64,000 bases of DNA from Pseudonocardia cypriaca (GCF_006717045.1 NZ_VFPH01000003.1:1054001-1118000), one strand, 5' to 3'; numbered from the stretch's first letter, positions 16,842 to 25,548 are shown. Notes: generated by a model from the sequence alone, not told the origin. Made by a program: numbers and translations.

Positions 16842-17568
16842 GGCAGCGCACCCGCCGGTCCCGACCTTCGTCCACCACCGCAGCCGGCTCACCGAGGGTC
16901 AGCAGCACGCGTGGGACCGCTGGTGGCCGGAGCGCGGCCGGGACGTCGGCGACATCCTGAGCGGCGCCGAGCCGTACGACCCGCCTGCCTGGTTCGGGCG
17001 CAGGGCCCCACTGGTGCTGGAGATCGGATCGGGGATGGGGGAGTCCACGGCGGCGATGGCCGCGGCCGCGCCGGACGTGGACCACATCGCGGTCGAGGTG
17101 TACGAGCCGGGGCTCGCGCAGCTGCTGATGCGGCTCGCGGACACCGGGGTCACCAACGTCGCCCTGCTGCGCGGCGACGCCGTCGCCCTGCTCCGGGAGC
17201 GGGTACCACCCGCGTCGCTCGGCGGGATCCGGATCTTCTTCCCCGACCCGTGGCCCAAGCGGCGCCACCGCAAGCGCCGCCTGGTCCAGCGCGACTTCGT
17301 CGCGCTCGCGGCATCCCGGCTGGAGCCCGGCGGCTTCCTGCACCTCGCCACCGACTGGGACGACTACGCCACGCAGATGCGGGCGGTGTGCGACGCCGAA
17401 CCGGCGCTCGTGAACACCGGGGCCGGCGAAGCCGGCGGCTGGACCCCGCGCCCGGACTGGCGACCTGTCACGAAGTTCGAGCAGCGCGCACGGATCGAAG
17501 GGCGAACCGTGCGTGACCTCATGTACCGGACCCGTCACGCGGACGCACCTCGCGACGACGGAACGTGA
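16834..17568 (+). CDS. trmB: tRNA (guanine-N7)-methyltransferase
   Basis: A 244-residue TrmB. It makes m7G46 in the variable loop of many tRNAs using S-adenosylmethionine. Motif I is LVLEIGSGMGEST, the acidic ribose-binding residue lies in IAVEVYEPGL, and the signature IRIFFPDPWPKRRHRKRRLVQ is diagnostic for the family, as is the C-terminal ATDWDDYATQM. It starts inside the end of the GT2 gene (8-nt overlap), and the nitric oxide synthase gene follows 48 nt later. Confidence 0.95.
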   Translation: MTEAAHPPVPTFVHHRSRLTEGQQHAWDRWWPERGRDVGDILSGAEPYDPPAWFGRRAPLVLEIGSGMGESTAAMAAAAPDVDHIAVEVYEPGLAQLLMRLADTGVTNVALLRGDAVALLRERVPPASLGGIRIFFPDPWPKRRHRKRRLVQRDFVALAASRLEPGGFLHLATDWDDYATQMRAVCDAEPALVNTGAGEAGGWTPRPDWRPVTKFEQRARIEGRTVRDLMYRTRHADAPRDDGT

Positions 17569-17616
17569 CCGGGTAGGAAGGTCTGCGGCCCTGATCGGCG
17601 TGAGGAAGGCTGCGGG

Positions 17617-18789
17617 TTGACGCTCATCGCCACGAACGCTGCGGTTCCCGCTCCTCGAACGTGCCCCGTCACCCACGCAACGCCGGCGCCCTCCGTCGTC
17701 GACCCGGAGGCGGCACTGGAGTTCCTGACCCGGTTCCACGCCGAGGCCGAGCCGTCCGTGCCGCTCGCCCGGCGGATCCGGCGGATCCGGGAAGAGATCG
17801 ACGCCACCGGCACCTACGCGCACACGACCGAGGAGCTGGAGTTCGGCGCCCGGGTCGCATGGCGCAACGCGGCCCGCTGCATCGGCAGGCTGTACTGGAG
17901 GAGCCTCCACGTCCGCGACCGCCGGCACGTGCGCACTCCCGCTGACGTCGCCGCCGAGTGCGTGGAGCACCTGCGGGTCGCCACTCGAGGTGGGCGGATC
18001 CGCTCGACGATCACGGTCTTCGCCCCCGACCGCCCCGGTGCTCCCGGGCCGCGCATCCACAACGACCAGCTGGTGCGCTACGCCGGGCACCGGATGCCGA
18101 GCGGCGCCGTGCGGGGGGACGGCAAGTACACCGAATTCACCGACCGCGCCGTCGCGCTCGGTTGGCAGCGCCCCGACCCTCCTGGCCGCTTCGACGTGCT
18201 GCCGTTGCTGATCGCGGACGGCGACTGCGAGCCGGAGGTCTTCGAGCTGCCGCCCGACGCGGTGCTGGAGGTCCCGCTGACCCACCCCGACCACGCGTGG
18301 TTCGCCGAGCTGCGGCTGCGCTGGCACGCCGTGCCCGCGATCAGCAACATGCCGCTGGAGATCGGCGGGGTGACGTACCAGGCCGCTCCGTTCAACGGCT
18401 GGTACCTCGGTACGGAGATCGGCGCCCGCAACCTCGTCGACGCCGATCGCTACGACCTCCTCCCGGTCATCGCGGAGCGGCTCGGGCTGGACACGAGCTC
18501 GGAGCGCACGCTCTGGCGCGACCGTGCCCTCGTCGAGATGGTGCGCGCCGTCCAGCACTCCTTCGACGTCGCGGGCGTGACGATGGCGGACCACCACAGC
18601 GAGTCGCGCCGCTTCCTCACCCACGTCGAGCGCGAGGAGCGGGCTGGTCGACGCTGCCCCGCCGACTGGAGCTGGATCGTGCCGCCGGTATCCGGCGGCC
18701 TCACGCCCGTCTACCACCGCTACTACGACGAACCGGACCCGAGCACCCGGCCCGCATTTCTCCTCCCGACCCCTCGTTCCTCAACCTGA
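17617..18789 (+). CDS. nos: bacterial nitric oxide synthase, oxygenase domain only
   Basis: A 390-residue NOS oxygenase. It converts L-arginine to citrulline and NO using heme and a pterin. WRNAARCIGR at 82-91 holds the heme-thiolate Cys88. The substrate-binding segment PFNGWYLGTEIGARN carries the conserved Glu for the guanidinium. HHSESRRF and a Trp-rich C-terminus (DWSWIVPPVSGGLTPVYH) complete the family signature. The reductase domain of animal enzymes is absent, as is usual in bacteria, so electrons must come from separate reductases. TTG at 17617 has GAGGAAGG upstream. Known actinobacterial roles are stress protection or nitration in secondary metabolism; nothing adjacent decides between them. 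Confidence 0.96.
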   Translation: MTLIATNAAVPAPRTCPVTHATPAPSVVDPEAALEFLTRFHAEAEPSVPLARRIRRIREEIDATGTYAHTTEELEFGARVAWRNAARCIGRLYWRSLHVRDRRHVRTPADVAAECVEHLRVATRGGRIRSTITVFAPDRPGAPGPRIHNDQLVRYAGHRMPSGAVRGDGKYTEFTDRAVALGWQRPDPPGRFDVLPLLIADGDCEPEVFELPPDAVLEVPLTHPDHAWFAELRLRWHAVPAISNMPLEIGGVTYQAAPFNGWYLGTEIGARNLVDADRYDLLPVIAERLGLDTSSERTLWRDRALVEMVRAVQHSFDVAGVTMADHHSESRRFLTHVEREERAGRRCPADWSWIVPPVSGGLTPVYHRYYDEPDPSTRPAFLLPTPRSST

Positions 18790-18909
18790 GGAGTGGTTTC
18801 TCACCCGTTCGTGCGGGCCGCGGGCGAGGGCATCGGACCATCTGTATACGCTCCCGATCCAGCATGGCCACACATTCGTTCTGGGCTGGCACTCCGGGAG
18901 GACGTGCAA

Positions 18910-20220
18910 GTGACGAAGGTGCTTTCCGCCGCAGCAATGGTCGCTGCGACGTTCCTGACCGGAACCGTGGCGGAAGCCCAGGCGGCCGGCCCGGTGCCGG
19001 GCACAGCACCGCAGGTTCACGATGAGCTCGCCATCGAGCCGCTCCCGCACCTGGACGGCCTCCTCGATCTGCTTCCCCGGGACGTCGACGAACTCGTCGA
19101 CGACGTCCTCCCGCCTTTTCCGCGGGTGCAGCTGTACGTCGACCCGGCAGGCGACGACGCGAACGACGGTTCCGCCGCAGCGCCGCTGCGCACCATCCAG
19201 GCCGCGCTGAACAAGGCGACGCCGGGCACGCGGATCAACCTCGCACCCGGTGAGTACCGCGAACAGCCGCGAACGGTCGTCGGCGGGCGTCCCGGTGCCC
19301 CGATCACGATCAAGGGCCCCGAGGTGGGCACGGACGTGGCCGGGCGCCGGAAGGCGGTCCTCTACGGCACGGGGCGCATCTTCAACATCGACCACAGCTT
19401 CTACACGCTCGACGGGTTCACCATCGACGGACAGGAAGCGCTGCGCGACACCGAGTTCCCCGCCGACATCGCCACCATCACCGCGTTCAAGGACAGCATC
19501 CAGGCACAGGTGAAGGACAGCAAGCTCGTCTACGTGGGCTCGGCCGACACGTCGCGCGACATCACCGGCATCACCATCAGCAACATGTACCTGCGGCGGG
19601 CCGGCACCGAGTGCGTGCGGTTCCGGAACAACTCCCACCACAACCTCGTCATCAGTTCCCTGATCGAGCACTGCGGGGTGTTCGGCAAGAAGGATCCGGC
19701 CAACGAGCGGTTCGGGTACCACAACGGCGAAGGTGTCTACATCGGCACCAGCCCGAAGTCCACCACCCAGCCCATGCACGACAACGACACCAGCTCGGTG
19801 AACGTCGTCATCCACAACGTGATCCGCACGTTCGGCTCGGAATGCTTCAACGTCAAGGAGAACGCGCACGACAACGTGCTCCTGCTCAACAGCTGCTACG
19901 GCAACACCGAGCCGATCGAGTTCCAGGGCAGCAACGTCGAGCTGCGCGGGCACGCCAACATCGTGCGGGACAACAAGATCTTCAGCAGCGCCGGCGTCGG
20001 CGTGAAGATCAAGTCCGACGGCGCCGAGTGGGACAAGGGCGGCAACAGCCTGGTGAACAACGAGATCTCCGACGCCCCCTATGCCCTGCAGTTCAACTCG
20101 CTCGTCCCCACCGGGCGGATGTGCGGGAACGTCGCCAGCACCAACGAGCTGGTGTTCTACAACAACAAGGGCGACTACGGCGACGGCGCGACACCGCCGA
20201 ACTTCACCGCTCCCTGCTGA
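18910..20220 (+). CDS. secreted right-handed parallel beta-helix protein
   Basis: A 436-residue protein with a Sec signal peptide (VLSAAAMVAATFLTGTVAEAQA). The mature part begins with a DUF1565-like segment (LYVDPAGDDANDGSAAAPLRTIQAAL) and then beta-helix coils with repeated N-x-[IV] ladders, as in polysaccharide lyases and related surface proteins. ECFNVKENAHDNVLLLNS resembles the conserved coil of PL9-like enzymes, but catalytic residues cannot be assigned. GTG at 18910 has GGAGG upstream and gives a clean signal sequence; an upstream reading to 18793 would not. It is extracellular or wall-associated. Confidence 0.85.
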   Translation: MTKVLSAAAMVAATFLTGTVAEAQAAGPVPGTAPQVHDELAIEPLPHLDGLLDLLPRDVDELVDDVLPPFPRVQLYVDPAGDDANDGSAAAPLRTIQAALNKATPGTRINLAPGEYREQPRTVVGGRPGAPITIKGPEVGTDVAGRRKAVLYGTGRIFNIDHSFYTLDGFTIDGQEALRDTEFPADIATITAFKDSIQAQVKDSKLVYVGSADTSRDITGITISNMYLRRAGTECVRFRNNSHHNLVISSLIEHCGVFGKKDPANERFGYHNGEGVYIGTSPKSTTQPMHDNDTSSVNVVIHNVIRTFGSECFNVKENAHDNVLLLNSCYGNTEPIEFQGSNVELRGHANIVRDNKIFSSAGVGVKIKSDGAEWDKGGNSLVNNEISDAPYALQFNSLVPTGRMCGNVASTNELVFYNNKGDYGDGATPPNFTAPC

Positions 20221-20229
20221 TCCCCGATC

Positions 20230-20655
20230 TCAGGCAGGCGGGGGCAGGCCCGGCACCTGCCGGGTGCGGCCGCGGAACTCCGCCACGGCCTCGTCACCGG
20301 CGCGGACCGTGACGTCGTACAGCCCCGACCGGCCGGTGCGCGCCCGCTCGACCGCCTCGGCGACGAGCTCGGCGCCGAGCGTGACGGGACGCAGGAACGT
20401 GATGTCGGCGCCGGCCGCAACGGCGGACGTGCCGTAGCTGTTGGACGCGTAGGCGAGTGCGGCGTCGGCGAGGAAGAAGAGGTACCCGCCGTGGCAGATG
20501 CCGTGCCCGTTGACGTGCCGTTCCTCGACCGTCAGCGCGACACGCGCCCGGCCCGGCGCGACGTCGAGCAGGCGCACGCCCACCCCACGGCCGGCGCCAT
20601 CGGCCCGCTCCATCGCCGCGGCGGTCTGCCGGGCGACCTCGAGCTCATCGTCCAC
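20230..20655 (-). CDS. paaI: PaaI-type hotdog thioesterase
   Basis: A 141-residue hotdog-fold thioesterase. NGHGICHGGYLFFLADAALAYASNSYG contains the HGGxxFxLADxAxAxAxN pattern of phenylacetate-pathway PaaI enzymes, which hydrolyse ring-hydroxylated phenylacetyl-CoA to rescue CoA. No other paa gene is nearby, so the substrate may differ. GTG at 20655 overlaps the upstream gene by 11 nt, indicating coupling. It ends 9 bp from the convergent beta-helix gene. Confidence 0.85.
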   Translation of the reverse strand: MDDELEVARQTAAAMERADGAGRGVGVRLLDVAPGRARVALTVEERHVNGHGICHGGYLFFLADAALAYASNSYGTSAVAAGADITFLRPVTLGAELVAEAVERARTGRSGLYDVTVRAGDEAVAEFRGRTRQVPGLPPPA

Positions 20656-21061
20656 GGTCGATCCACGTCTCGTGCAGGTGCCGCGACCGCAGGCCGTGCG
20701 GCGCGGAAGTGTGCGGCTCCAGCAGCACCGTGCTGCGGCGGCCCGACTTCCCGGCCGGTCCGTCCTGCCACTCCTCGTAGGTGACCAGGATCCCGCCGGT
20801 GTCGGCGTGGACCAGCGCGACGTCGGAGATGCGGATCCGCAGGCCGGGAGCGGTGCCGTGCGCGCTCTCGAACCCGGGCAGGAGCTCGTCCCTGCCGAGC
20901 AGCGCACCGTCCGGCGGGACCATCGTGAACTCGGGGGAGTGCGCGTCGGCGAACGCGGCGAACGCTTCGGCAGTGCGAGGCGCGCGACCCGTGAGCCAGT
21001 CCTCGATCACCCGGTGCAGATCGCGGATCTGGGCGGCGCAGCGGTCGCGCAGCTCGTCCAT
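20645..21061 (-). CDS. NTF2/SnoaL-like DUF4440-type protein
   Basis: A 138-residue protein with the cone-shaped NTF2-like pattern: an N-terminal helix pair (RDLHRVIEDWLTG...AFAAFADAHSPEFTMVPPDGALLG) followed by strands such as LRIRISDVALVHADTGGILVTYEEWQDG. Members act as small enzymes or ligand-binding proteins; no catalytic residue is obvious. It overlaps the thioesterase start by 11 nt and is divergent from the NYN gene, with 33 bp between starts. Confidence 0.7.
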   Translation of the reverse strand: MDELRDRCAAQIRDLHRVIEDWLTGRAPRTAEAFAAFADAHSPEFTMVPPDGALLGRDELLPGFESAHGTAPGLRIRISDVALVHADTGGILVTYEEWQDGPAGKSGRRSTVLLEPHTSAPHGLRSRHLHETWIDRGR

Positions 21062-21094
21062 CACCACAGGATGCCATCCGGATAGGGTCGTCCG

Positions 21095-21721
21095 ATGATC
21101 CCGACCGGGACGGCGACCCCGACACCACGCGTGCTCCTCGTGTGGGACGCGCCGAACATGGACATGAGCCTCGGCTCGCTGCTCGGGGCGCGCCCCACGG
21201 CGGCGTTCCGGCCGCGGTTCGACGCCGTCGGCCGCTGGTTGCTCGAGCTCGCCGGGCCGGACGCGGTGGCCGAGGCCACCGTGTTCACCAACGTGGCACC
21301 GGGCAGCACCGAGGTCGTCCGGCCGTGGGTCGAGGCTCTGCGCAACGTGGGCTTCGCGGTGTTCGCGAAACCGAAGCTCACCGAGGACTCCGATGTCGAC
21401 GACGACATGCTCGCCCACATCAGGTTCCGCGCGATGGAAGGTGCCCTGCGGCACCTCGTGGTCGCGTCCGGCGACGGCCGCGCGTTCCGCGAGCCCCTCG
21501 AAGAGCTCGACGCTGCCGGCACGACCGTCACCGTCATCGGGTTCCGCGAGCACGCGAGCTTCGCGCTCAACTCCGAGGTGATCGACTTCGTGGACCTCGA
21601 GGACATCGAGGGCGTGTTCCGCGAGCCGCTCCCGCGCATCACCCTCGACACGCTGCCCGACACCGGCGCCTGGCTGCCGCCGTTCCGCTCGCTGCGCTCG
21701 CTGCTGGAGCCGCGGAGATGA
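21095..21721 (+). CDS. NYN-domain protein (PIN-like ribonuclease fold)
   Basis: A 208-residue NYN domain protein. The acidic active-site residues of PIN-like nucleases are visible: VLLVWDAPNMDMSL near 15-25, then DSDVDDDMLAHI near 108-120, then VVASGDGRAF near 128-138. The layout fits a metal-dependent RNase related to LabA/Limkain N-terminal domains. Targets are unknown. It is translationally linked by ATGA to the amidohydrolase if that gene starts at 21718. Confidence 0.82.
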   Translation: MIPTGTATPTPRVLLVWDAPNMDMSLGSLLGARPTAAFRPRFDAVGRWLLELAGPDAVAEATVFTNVAPGSTEVVRPWVEALRNVGFAVFAKPKLTEDSDVDDDMLAHIRFRAMEGALRHLVVASGDGRAFREPLEELDAAGTTVTVIGFREHASFALNSEVIDFVDLEDIEGVFREPLPRITLDTLPDTGAWLPPFRSLRSLLEPRR

Positions 21722-23085
21722 CGCCCGGGGGATGGCAGCCGGCGGAGCTTGCGGAGCCGGCGGGGCGGGTGAGCGGAGCGCGGCTCGTCGCGCCGGTCGT
21801 GCTGCCGTGCGACCCCCAGTGCTCGGTCCTGCGCGACGCGGTCGTGGACGTCGACGAGCAGGGACGGATCGCGCACGTCGGCCCGCGGGCGACGGCGCCC
21901 ACCAGCACCGCGCCCGTGCGGACGCTGCCGGGTGCGCTGCTGCCCGGCCTGGTGAACACCCACGCCCACACCCCGATGATCGCGCTGCGCGGCATGGGCG
22001 GCGACCTCCCGCTCATGCGCTGGCTGCAGGACGTGATGTGGCCGGCCGAGGGCCGCCTCGAGGCCCCCGACGTGCAGGTCGCCATGACGTCCGGCTGCGT
22101 CGAGCTGCTGCGCACCGGCTGCACCACGAGCGTCGAGATGTACTTCTTCACCGACGCCGTCATCGACGCCGTGTCGGCGGTCGGGTCCCGGGTGGTGCTG
22201 ACGCCGGGGATCATCGCCGCGCCCGGATGGGACCGCCTCGGCACCTGGGAGCAGATGCGCGACGACGTGTCCGCCCGCATCGACGCGGTGGGCGTCCGAT
22301 CCGGGCCGGGGGAGCGGATCGAGCTCGGTTACGGCCCGCACGCGGCGTACACGCTCCCGCCGCACGCACTCGCGTCGGTGGCCGAACACGCCCGCGCCCG
22401 GGACGCGCTGATGCACATCCACGTGGCCGAGACGACGGAGGAGGACCGCGCGCAGCGCGAGTCGCACGGATCCGTGCCAGCCCTGCTCGACGAGGTCGGC
22501 GCGCTCGGCGGCCGGGTCATCGCCGCCCACGCCGTGCACCTCTCCGAGGCCGACATCGCCCTGCTCGCCTCGCGGGGCGCCGCGGTGGCCCACTGCCCGG
22601 GATCCAACGCCAAGCTCGCCGCCGGCATCGCCCGGGTGACGGCGCTGCGCCGGGCCGGGGTGCGCGTCGGCCTCGGCACCGACGGACCCGCGTCCGGCGA
22701 CGACCTCGACCTGTGGGCCGAGGCCCGCCTCGCCGGCCTGCTCGCCCGCGTCGGCAGCGGGGACGCCGCCGCCCTCACCGCCGCCGAGCTGCTGCTGATG
22801 TCCACGCGGGACGGCGCAGCCGCGATCGGCCGCGACGACCTCGGCACGCTCGAGGCGGGCCGCTGGGCCGACATCGTGCACGTGGACCTGGACGACCCCA
22901 CCTTCGTCGCACCGGAGGACGACGCCCAGCTGCTGTCCAACCTCGTGTGGGCCGGCGGGTCCCGCCTGGTCCGGGACGTGTGGGTGGCCGGCGAACAGGT
23001 GCTCGACGGCGGCGAGCCGACCCGGGTGGACCGGCGGGCCGCAACGGTCGCCCTTCGGGAGGTCGCGGCCCGGATCCGCGGCTAG
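21718..23085 (+). CDS. amidohydrolase/deaminase of the chlorohydrolase (TrzN/SAH deaminase) family
   Basis: A 455-residue amidohydrolase with a TIM-barrel metal site: PGLVNTHAHTP (HxH), HIHVAET, VIAAHAVHLSEAD and VGLGTDGPASGDDLDLWAE supply the usual His and Asp ligands. It most resembles 5'-methylthioadenosine/S-adenosylhomocysteine deaminases and other purine or triazine deaminases; the exact substrate cannot be told. Two starts are possible. ATG at 21718 overlaps the NYN stop and places the 47-bp repeat in the N-terminus. GTG at 21769 would give SGARLVAPVVLP and leave the repeat as leader. Confidence 0.88.
   Translation: MTPGGWQPAELAEPAGRVSGARLVAPVVLPCDPQCSVLRDAVVDVDEQGRIAHVGPRATAPTSTAPVRTLPGALLPGLVNTHAHTPMIALRGMGGDLPLMRWLQDVMWPAEGRLEAPDVQVAMTSGCVELLRTGCTTSVEMYFFTDAVIDAVSAVGSRVVLTPGIIAAPGWDRLGTWEQMRDDVSARIDAVGVRSGPGERIELGYGPHAAYTLPPHALASVAEHARARDALMHIHVAETTEEDRAQRESHGSVPALLDEVGALGGRVIAAHAVHLSEADIALLASRGAAVAHCPGSNAKLAAGIARVTALRRAGVRVGLGTDGPASGDDLDLWAEARLAGLLARVGSGDAAALTAAELLLMSTRDGAAAIGRDDLGTLEAGRWADIVHVDLDDPTFVAPEDDAQLLSNLVWAGGSRLVRDVWVAGEQVLDGGEPTRVDRRAATVALREVAARIRG
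21726..21772 (+). repeat. 47-bp dispersed repeat, copy B (5' end of amidohydrolase)
   Basis: Matches 13411-13457 (minus strand) at 45 of 47 positions. If the ATG at 21718 is used it encodes GGWQPAELAEPAGRV directly after MTP. It ends exactly at an alternative GTG start, so it may be an insertion between an original start and the upstream gene that created a new in-frame N-terminus. Confidence 0.8.
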
Positions 23086-23120
23086 CGGGCGGAGTGGGTC
23101 CACCCCTACCCGCGCGGCCT

Positions 23121-23447
23121 TCAGTGCCCGCGGCGGTGGCGCCCGGTCTCCCGCCGTTCGCGGCGCCTGCGGGGCGAGACGGGAGGCTCGACGGGGATCG
23201 GAGCGGTGAGCGGGTCGCGGTCGAACTCGTCGACCGGCTCGGCCCGGTGGTCGCCCCGGTGGTCGGCGGAGTACGCGGGTTCGTACTGGCGACCGCGCCA
23301 GCCGCCCCGCGTCAGTGCGTGGAAGATCGGCGTCAGCGCGGCGTCCTCGTTGTAGGCATGCCTGCCGGACGCCGGTCCCCACTCCTCGTCGGCATTCGGA
23401 TAGCGGGTGGCCGCCCACCAGTCGAGGTCCGTCACCAGCTCGGACAC
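23121..23447 (-). CDS. small hypothetical protein
   Basis: A 108-residue protein with Trp-rich N-terminus (TDLDWWAATRYPNADEEWGPASGRHAYNEDAALTPIFHALTRGGWRG) and an Arg-rich basic tail. No membrane segment, signal or known domain. The conserved-looking N-terminal half and clean codon bias support it as real. It stands alone, convergent with the amidohydrolase gene. Function unknown. Confidence 0.65.
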   Translation of the reverse strand: MSELVTDLDWWAATRYPNADEEWGPASGRHAYNEDAALTPIFHALTRGGWRGRQYEPAYSADHRGDHRAEPVDEFDRDPLTAPIPVEPPVSPRRRRERRETGRHRRGH

Positions 23448-23678
23448 ACGTCACCTCCGTCGTGATCTCATGCGCCGTCGATCGAGCGTGCGGCCCTGTC
23501 CCGGCTGGGCCGTTCGGCGCATCACCACCCACAACGGGGACACTCCGCCGTGGAAACGGCTGGATCACACCCGTTACAGGGGTGGGACCCGATTCCCCTC
23601 GTTCGGGTGGATTCCGCGTGTCGCAGCGCTCGCCCGAGTAACCGGACAACACGCACAGCTTCGGCCCAGCGGCACGGA

Positions 23679-24566
23679 TCAGGCGGCGGTGTCGAGCTCC
23701 TCGACGGTGTCGAGATCGAGCGGGAGGGAGGCCGAGCGGACGTTCTCCTCGAGGTGCGTCACGTCGCTCGTGCCCGGGATCGGGAGCATCACCGAGGAGC
23801 GCTGCAGCAGCCACGCCAGCGCGACCTGCGCCGGGGTGGCGCCGAGCCGCCGTGCGGTGGTGTCGAGCGCCCCGCCCGGCCGGGCGAGCCCTCCGGCCGC
23901 GATCGGCGCCCACGGGATGAAGCCGATGCCCTGCTCGGTGCAGAAGCGCAGGACGTCATCACTGCTGCGGTCGGCGATGTTGTAGCGGTTCTGCACGGTG
24001 GCGACGTCGACGACGAGGCGGGCCGCCTCGATCTGGTCGACCCCGACCTCGGACAGCCCGACGGCCGCGACCTTGCCGGCGGCCTGCAGCTCGGCGAGTG
24101 CGCCGAACTGCTCGGCGGCGGGGACCTGGGGGTCGACGCGGTGGAGCTGGAAGAGGTCGATCCGCTCGACGCCGAGCTTGCGCAGGCTCTGGTCGCACTG
24201 CTGGCGCAGGTACTCCGGCCTGCCGTATGCGTGCCACTCGTTGGGACCGGTGCGCAGGAGTCCGGCCTTCGTCGCGATAGTCAGGCCGTCGTACGGGTGC
24301 AGTGCCTCGCGCAGGAGCTCCTCGGCCACGTCGGGGCCGTAGGAGTCGGCCGTGTCGAAGAGGTCGACACCGAGGTCGGCCGCACGCCGCAGCACGGCAA
24401 CGGCTGCGGCGCGGTCGGCAGGCGGACCCCACACGCCGGGACCGGTGAGCCGCATCGTGCCGAAGCCGAGACGGTGGACCGGGCGGCCCTGCTCGCCGCC
24501 CAGCCTGAAGCGCCCGGATGCGGCGGCGGGGCGGGTGTCGGAGAGGGTGCTCACCCCGCACACCAT
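23679..24566 (-). CDS. aldo/keto reductase
   Basis: A 295-residue NADPH-dependent aldo/keto reductase. GFGTMRL, then LFDTADSYG with the catalytic Asp and Tyr, then IATKAG with Lys and LFQLHRVD with His complete the tetrad. The C-terminal IPGTSDVTHLEENV is the cofactor-binding loop. It is closest to the bacterial YajO/oxidoreductase branch. Start is uncertain: ATG at 24566 gives a short extra N-terminus, GTG at 24554 is equally good. It is divergent from the CoA-transferase operon. Substrate unknown. Confidence 0.9.
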   Translation of the reverse strand: MVCGVSTLSDTRPAAASGRFRLGGEQGRPVHRLGFGTMRLTGPGVWGPPADRAAAVAVLRRAADLGVDLFDTADSYGPDVAEELLREALHPYDGLTIATKAGLLRTGPNEWHAYGRPEYLRQQCDQSLRKLGVERIDLFQLHRVDPQVPAAEQFGALAELQAAGKVAAVGLSEVGVDQIEAARLVVDVATVQNRYNIADRSSDDVLRFCTEQGIGFIPWAPIAAGGLARPGGALDTTARRLGATPAQVALAWLLQRSSVMLPIPGTSDVTHLEENVRSASLPLDLDTVEELDTAA

Positions 24567-24703
24567 TGCACTGGGCCGCAGCCGCCGCCGCAGAACGTGA
24601 CAGGCGCCTCGCCCAGCGTCATGAGGGTCACCCGGTGGTGCCACATGCCGGAAAGGGAGCGCCGTCGATTGCCGGGCCGGGACGAGCGCACTACCGTTCC
24701 GGC

Positions 24704-25510
24704 GTGGCCAAGATCGTGCCGTTGCCGCAGGCCGTGTCGGAGCTCGTGCACGACGGCGACACCGTCGCGCTCGAAGGGTTCACGCACCTGATCCCGTTCG
24801 CAGCTGGCCACGAGATCATCCGCCAGCACCGGCGGGACCTCACGCTGGTGCGGATGACCCCCGACCTCATCTACGACCAGATGATCGGGGCGGGCTGCGC
24901 GTCCAAGCTGGTCTTCTCCTGGGGAGGCAACCCCGGCGTCGGGTCGCTGCACCGGATGCGCGACGCACTCGCCAACGCCTGGCCAGTGCCCCTGCGGATC
25001 GAGGAGCACAGCCACGCCGGGATGGCCAACCGGTACGTGGCGGGCGCGTCGGGGCTGCCGTTCGCGGTGCTCCGCGGCTACAGCGGCACGGACCTGCCCG
25101 ACCACACCGACACGATCTCCACGGTGGAGTGCCCGTTCACGGGCGAGCGCCTGGCCGCCGTCGCCGCGCTCAACCCGGACGTCGCGATCGTGCACGCCCA
25201 GCGAGCCGACCGCGACGGCAACGTGCAGCTGTGGGGCATCACCGGCGTGCAGAAGGAAGCCGTGCTCGCGGCCCGCCGGTCGCTGGTCACCGTCGAGGAG
25301 GTCGTCGACGAGCTGACGCCGGTGCCGGGGGCCGTGGTGCTGCCGGGGTGGGTGGTCGATGCCGTGGCGACGGCTCCGCGCGGCGCCGCCCCGTCCTACG
25401 CGCACGGTTACTACGAGCGCGACAACGCCGCGTACCGGGCGTGGGACGCGATCAGCCGCGACCGCGAGGCGTTCCTGCGCTGGCGACGCACGATCGAGGA
25501 GGCGGAATGA
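24704..25510 (+). CDS. catI: 3-oxoadipate CoA-transferase subunit A (CatI/PcaI-like)
   Basis: A 268-residue class I CoA-transferase alpha subunit. The N-terminal VHDGDTVALEGFTHLIPFAAGHEIIRQ and FSWGGNPGVGSLHRMRDAL are typical of the glutaconate/3-oxoadipate transferase branch. With subunit B it should move CoA from succinyl-CoA to 3-oxoadipate in aromatic (beta-ketoadipate) degradation. The enol-lactone hydrolase gene two genes downstream supports this substrate. The GTG at 24704 was chosen. An IpdAB-like steroid role is possible but less likely given the context. Confidence 0.82.
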   Translation: MAKIVPLPQAVSELVHDGDTVALEGFTHLIPFAAGHEIIRQHRRDLTLVRMTPDLIYDQMIGAGCASKLVFSWGGNPGVGSLHRMRDALANAWPVPLRIEEHSHAGMANRYVAGASGLPFAVLRGYSGTDLPDHTDTISTVECPFTGERLAAVAALNPDVAIVHAQRADRDGNVQLWGITGVQKEAVLAARRSLVTVEEVVDELTPVPGAVVLPGWVVDAVATAPRGAAPSYAHGYYERDNAAYRAWDAISRDREAFLRWRRTIEEAE

Positions 25511-25548
25511 GCGCCGACGAACTCTTCGCCGGGGAGGCGCCCTCATGA
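25507..25548 (+). CDS. 13-codon linking ORF between CoA-transferase subunits
   Basis: ATGA at 25507 joins the stop of subunit A to a short frame reading MSADELFAGEAPS, whose own stop TGA overlaps the ATG of subunit B at 25545. A ribosome could thus pass from subunit A through this ORF to subunit B by two successive 4-nt overlaps. The GGGGAGG Shine-Dalgarno of subunit B lies inside it. It may be a coupling device or just an accident of sequence. Confidence 0.4.
   Translation: MSADELFAGEAPS

Noticed and set aside
21061..23913. 950-codon open frame on the minus strand
   Set aside because: It lies antisense to the amidohydrolase and NYN genes, has no domain and its codon bias is that of a GC-rich shadow frame.
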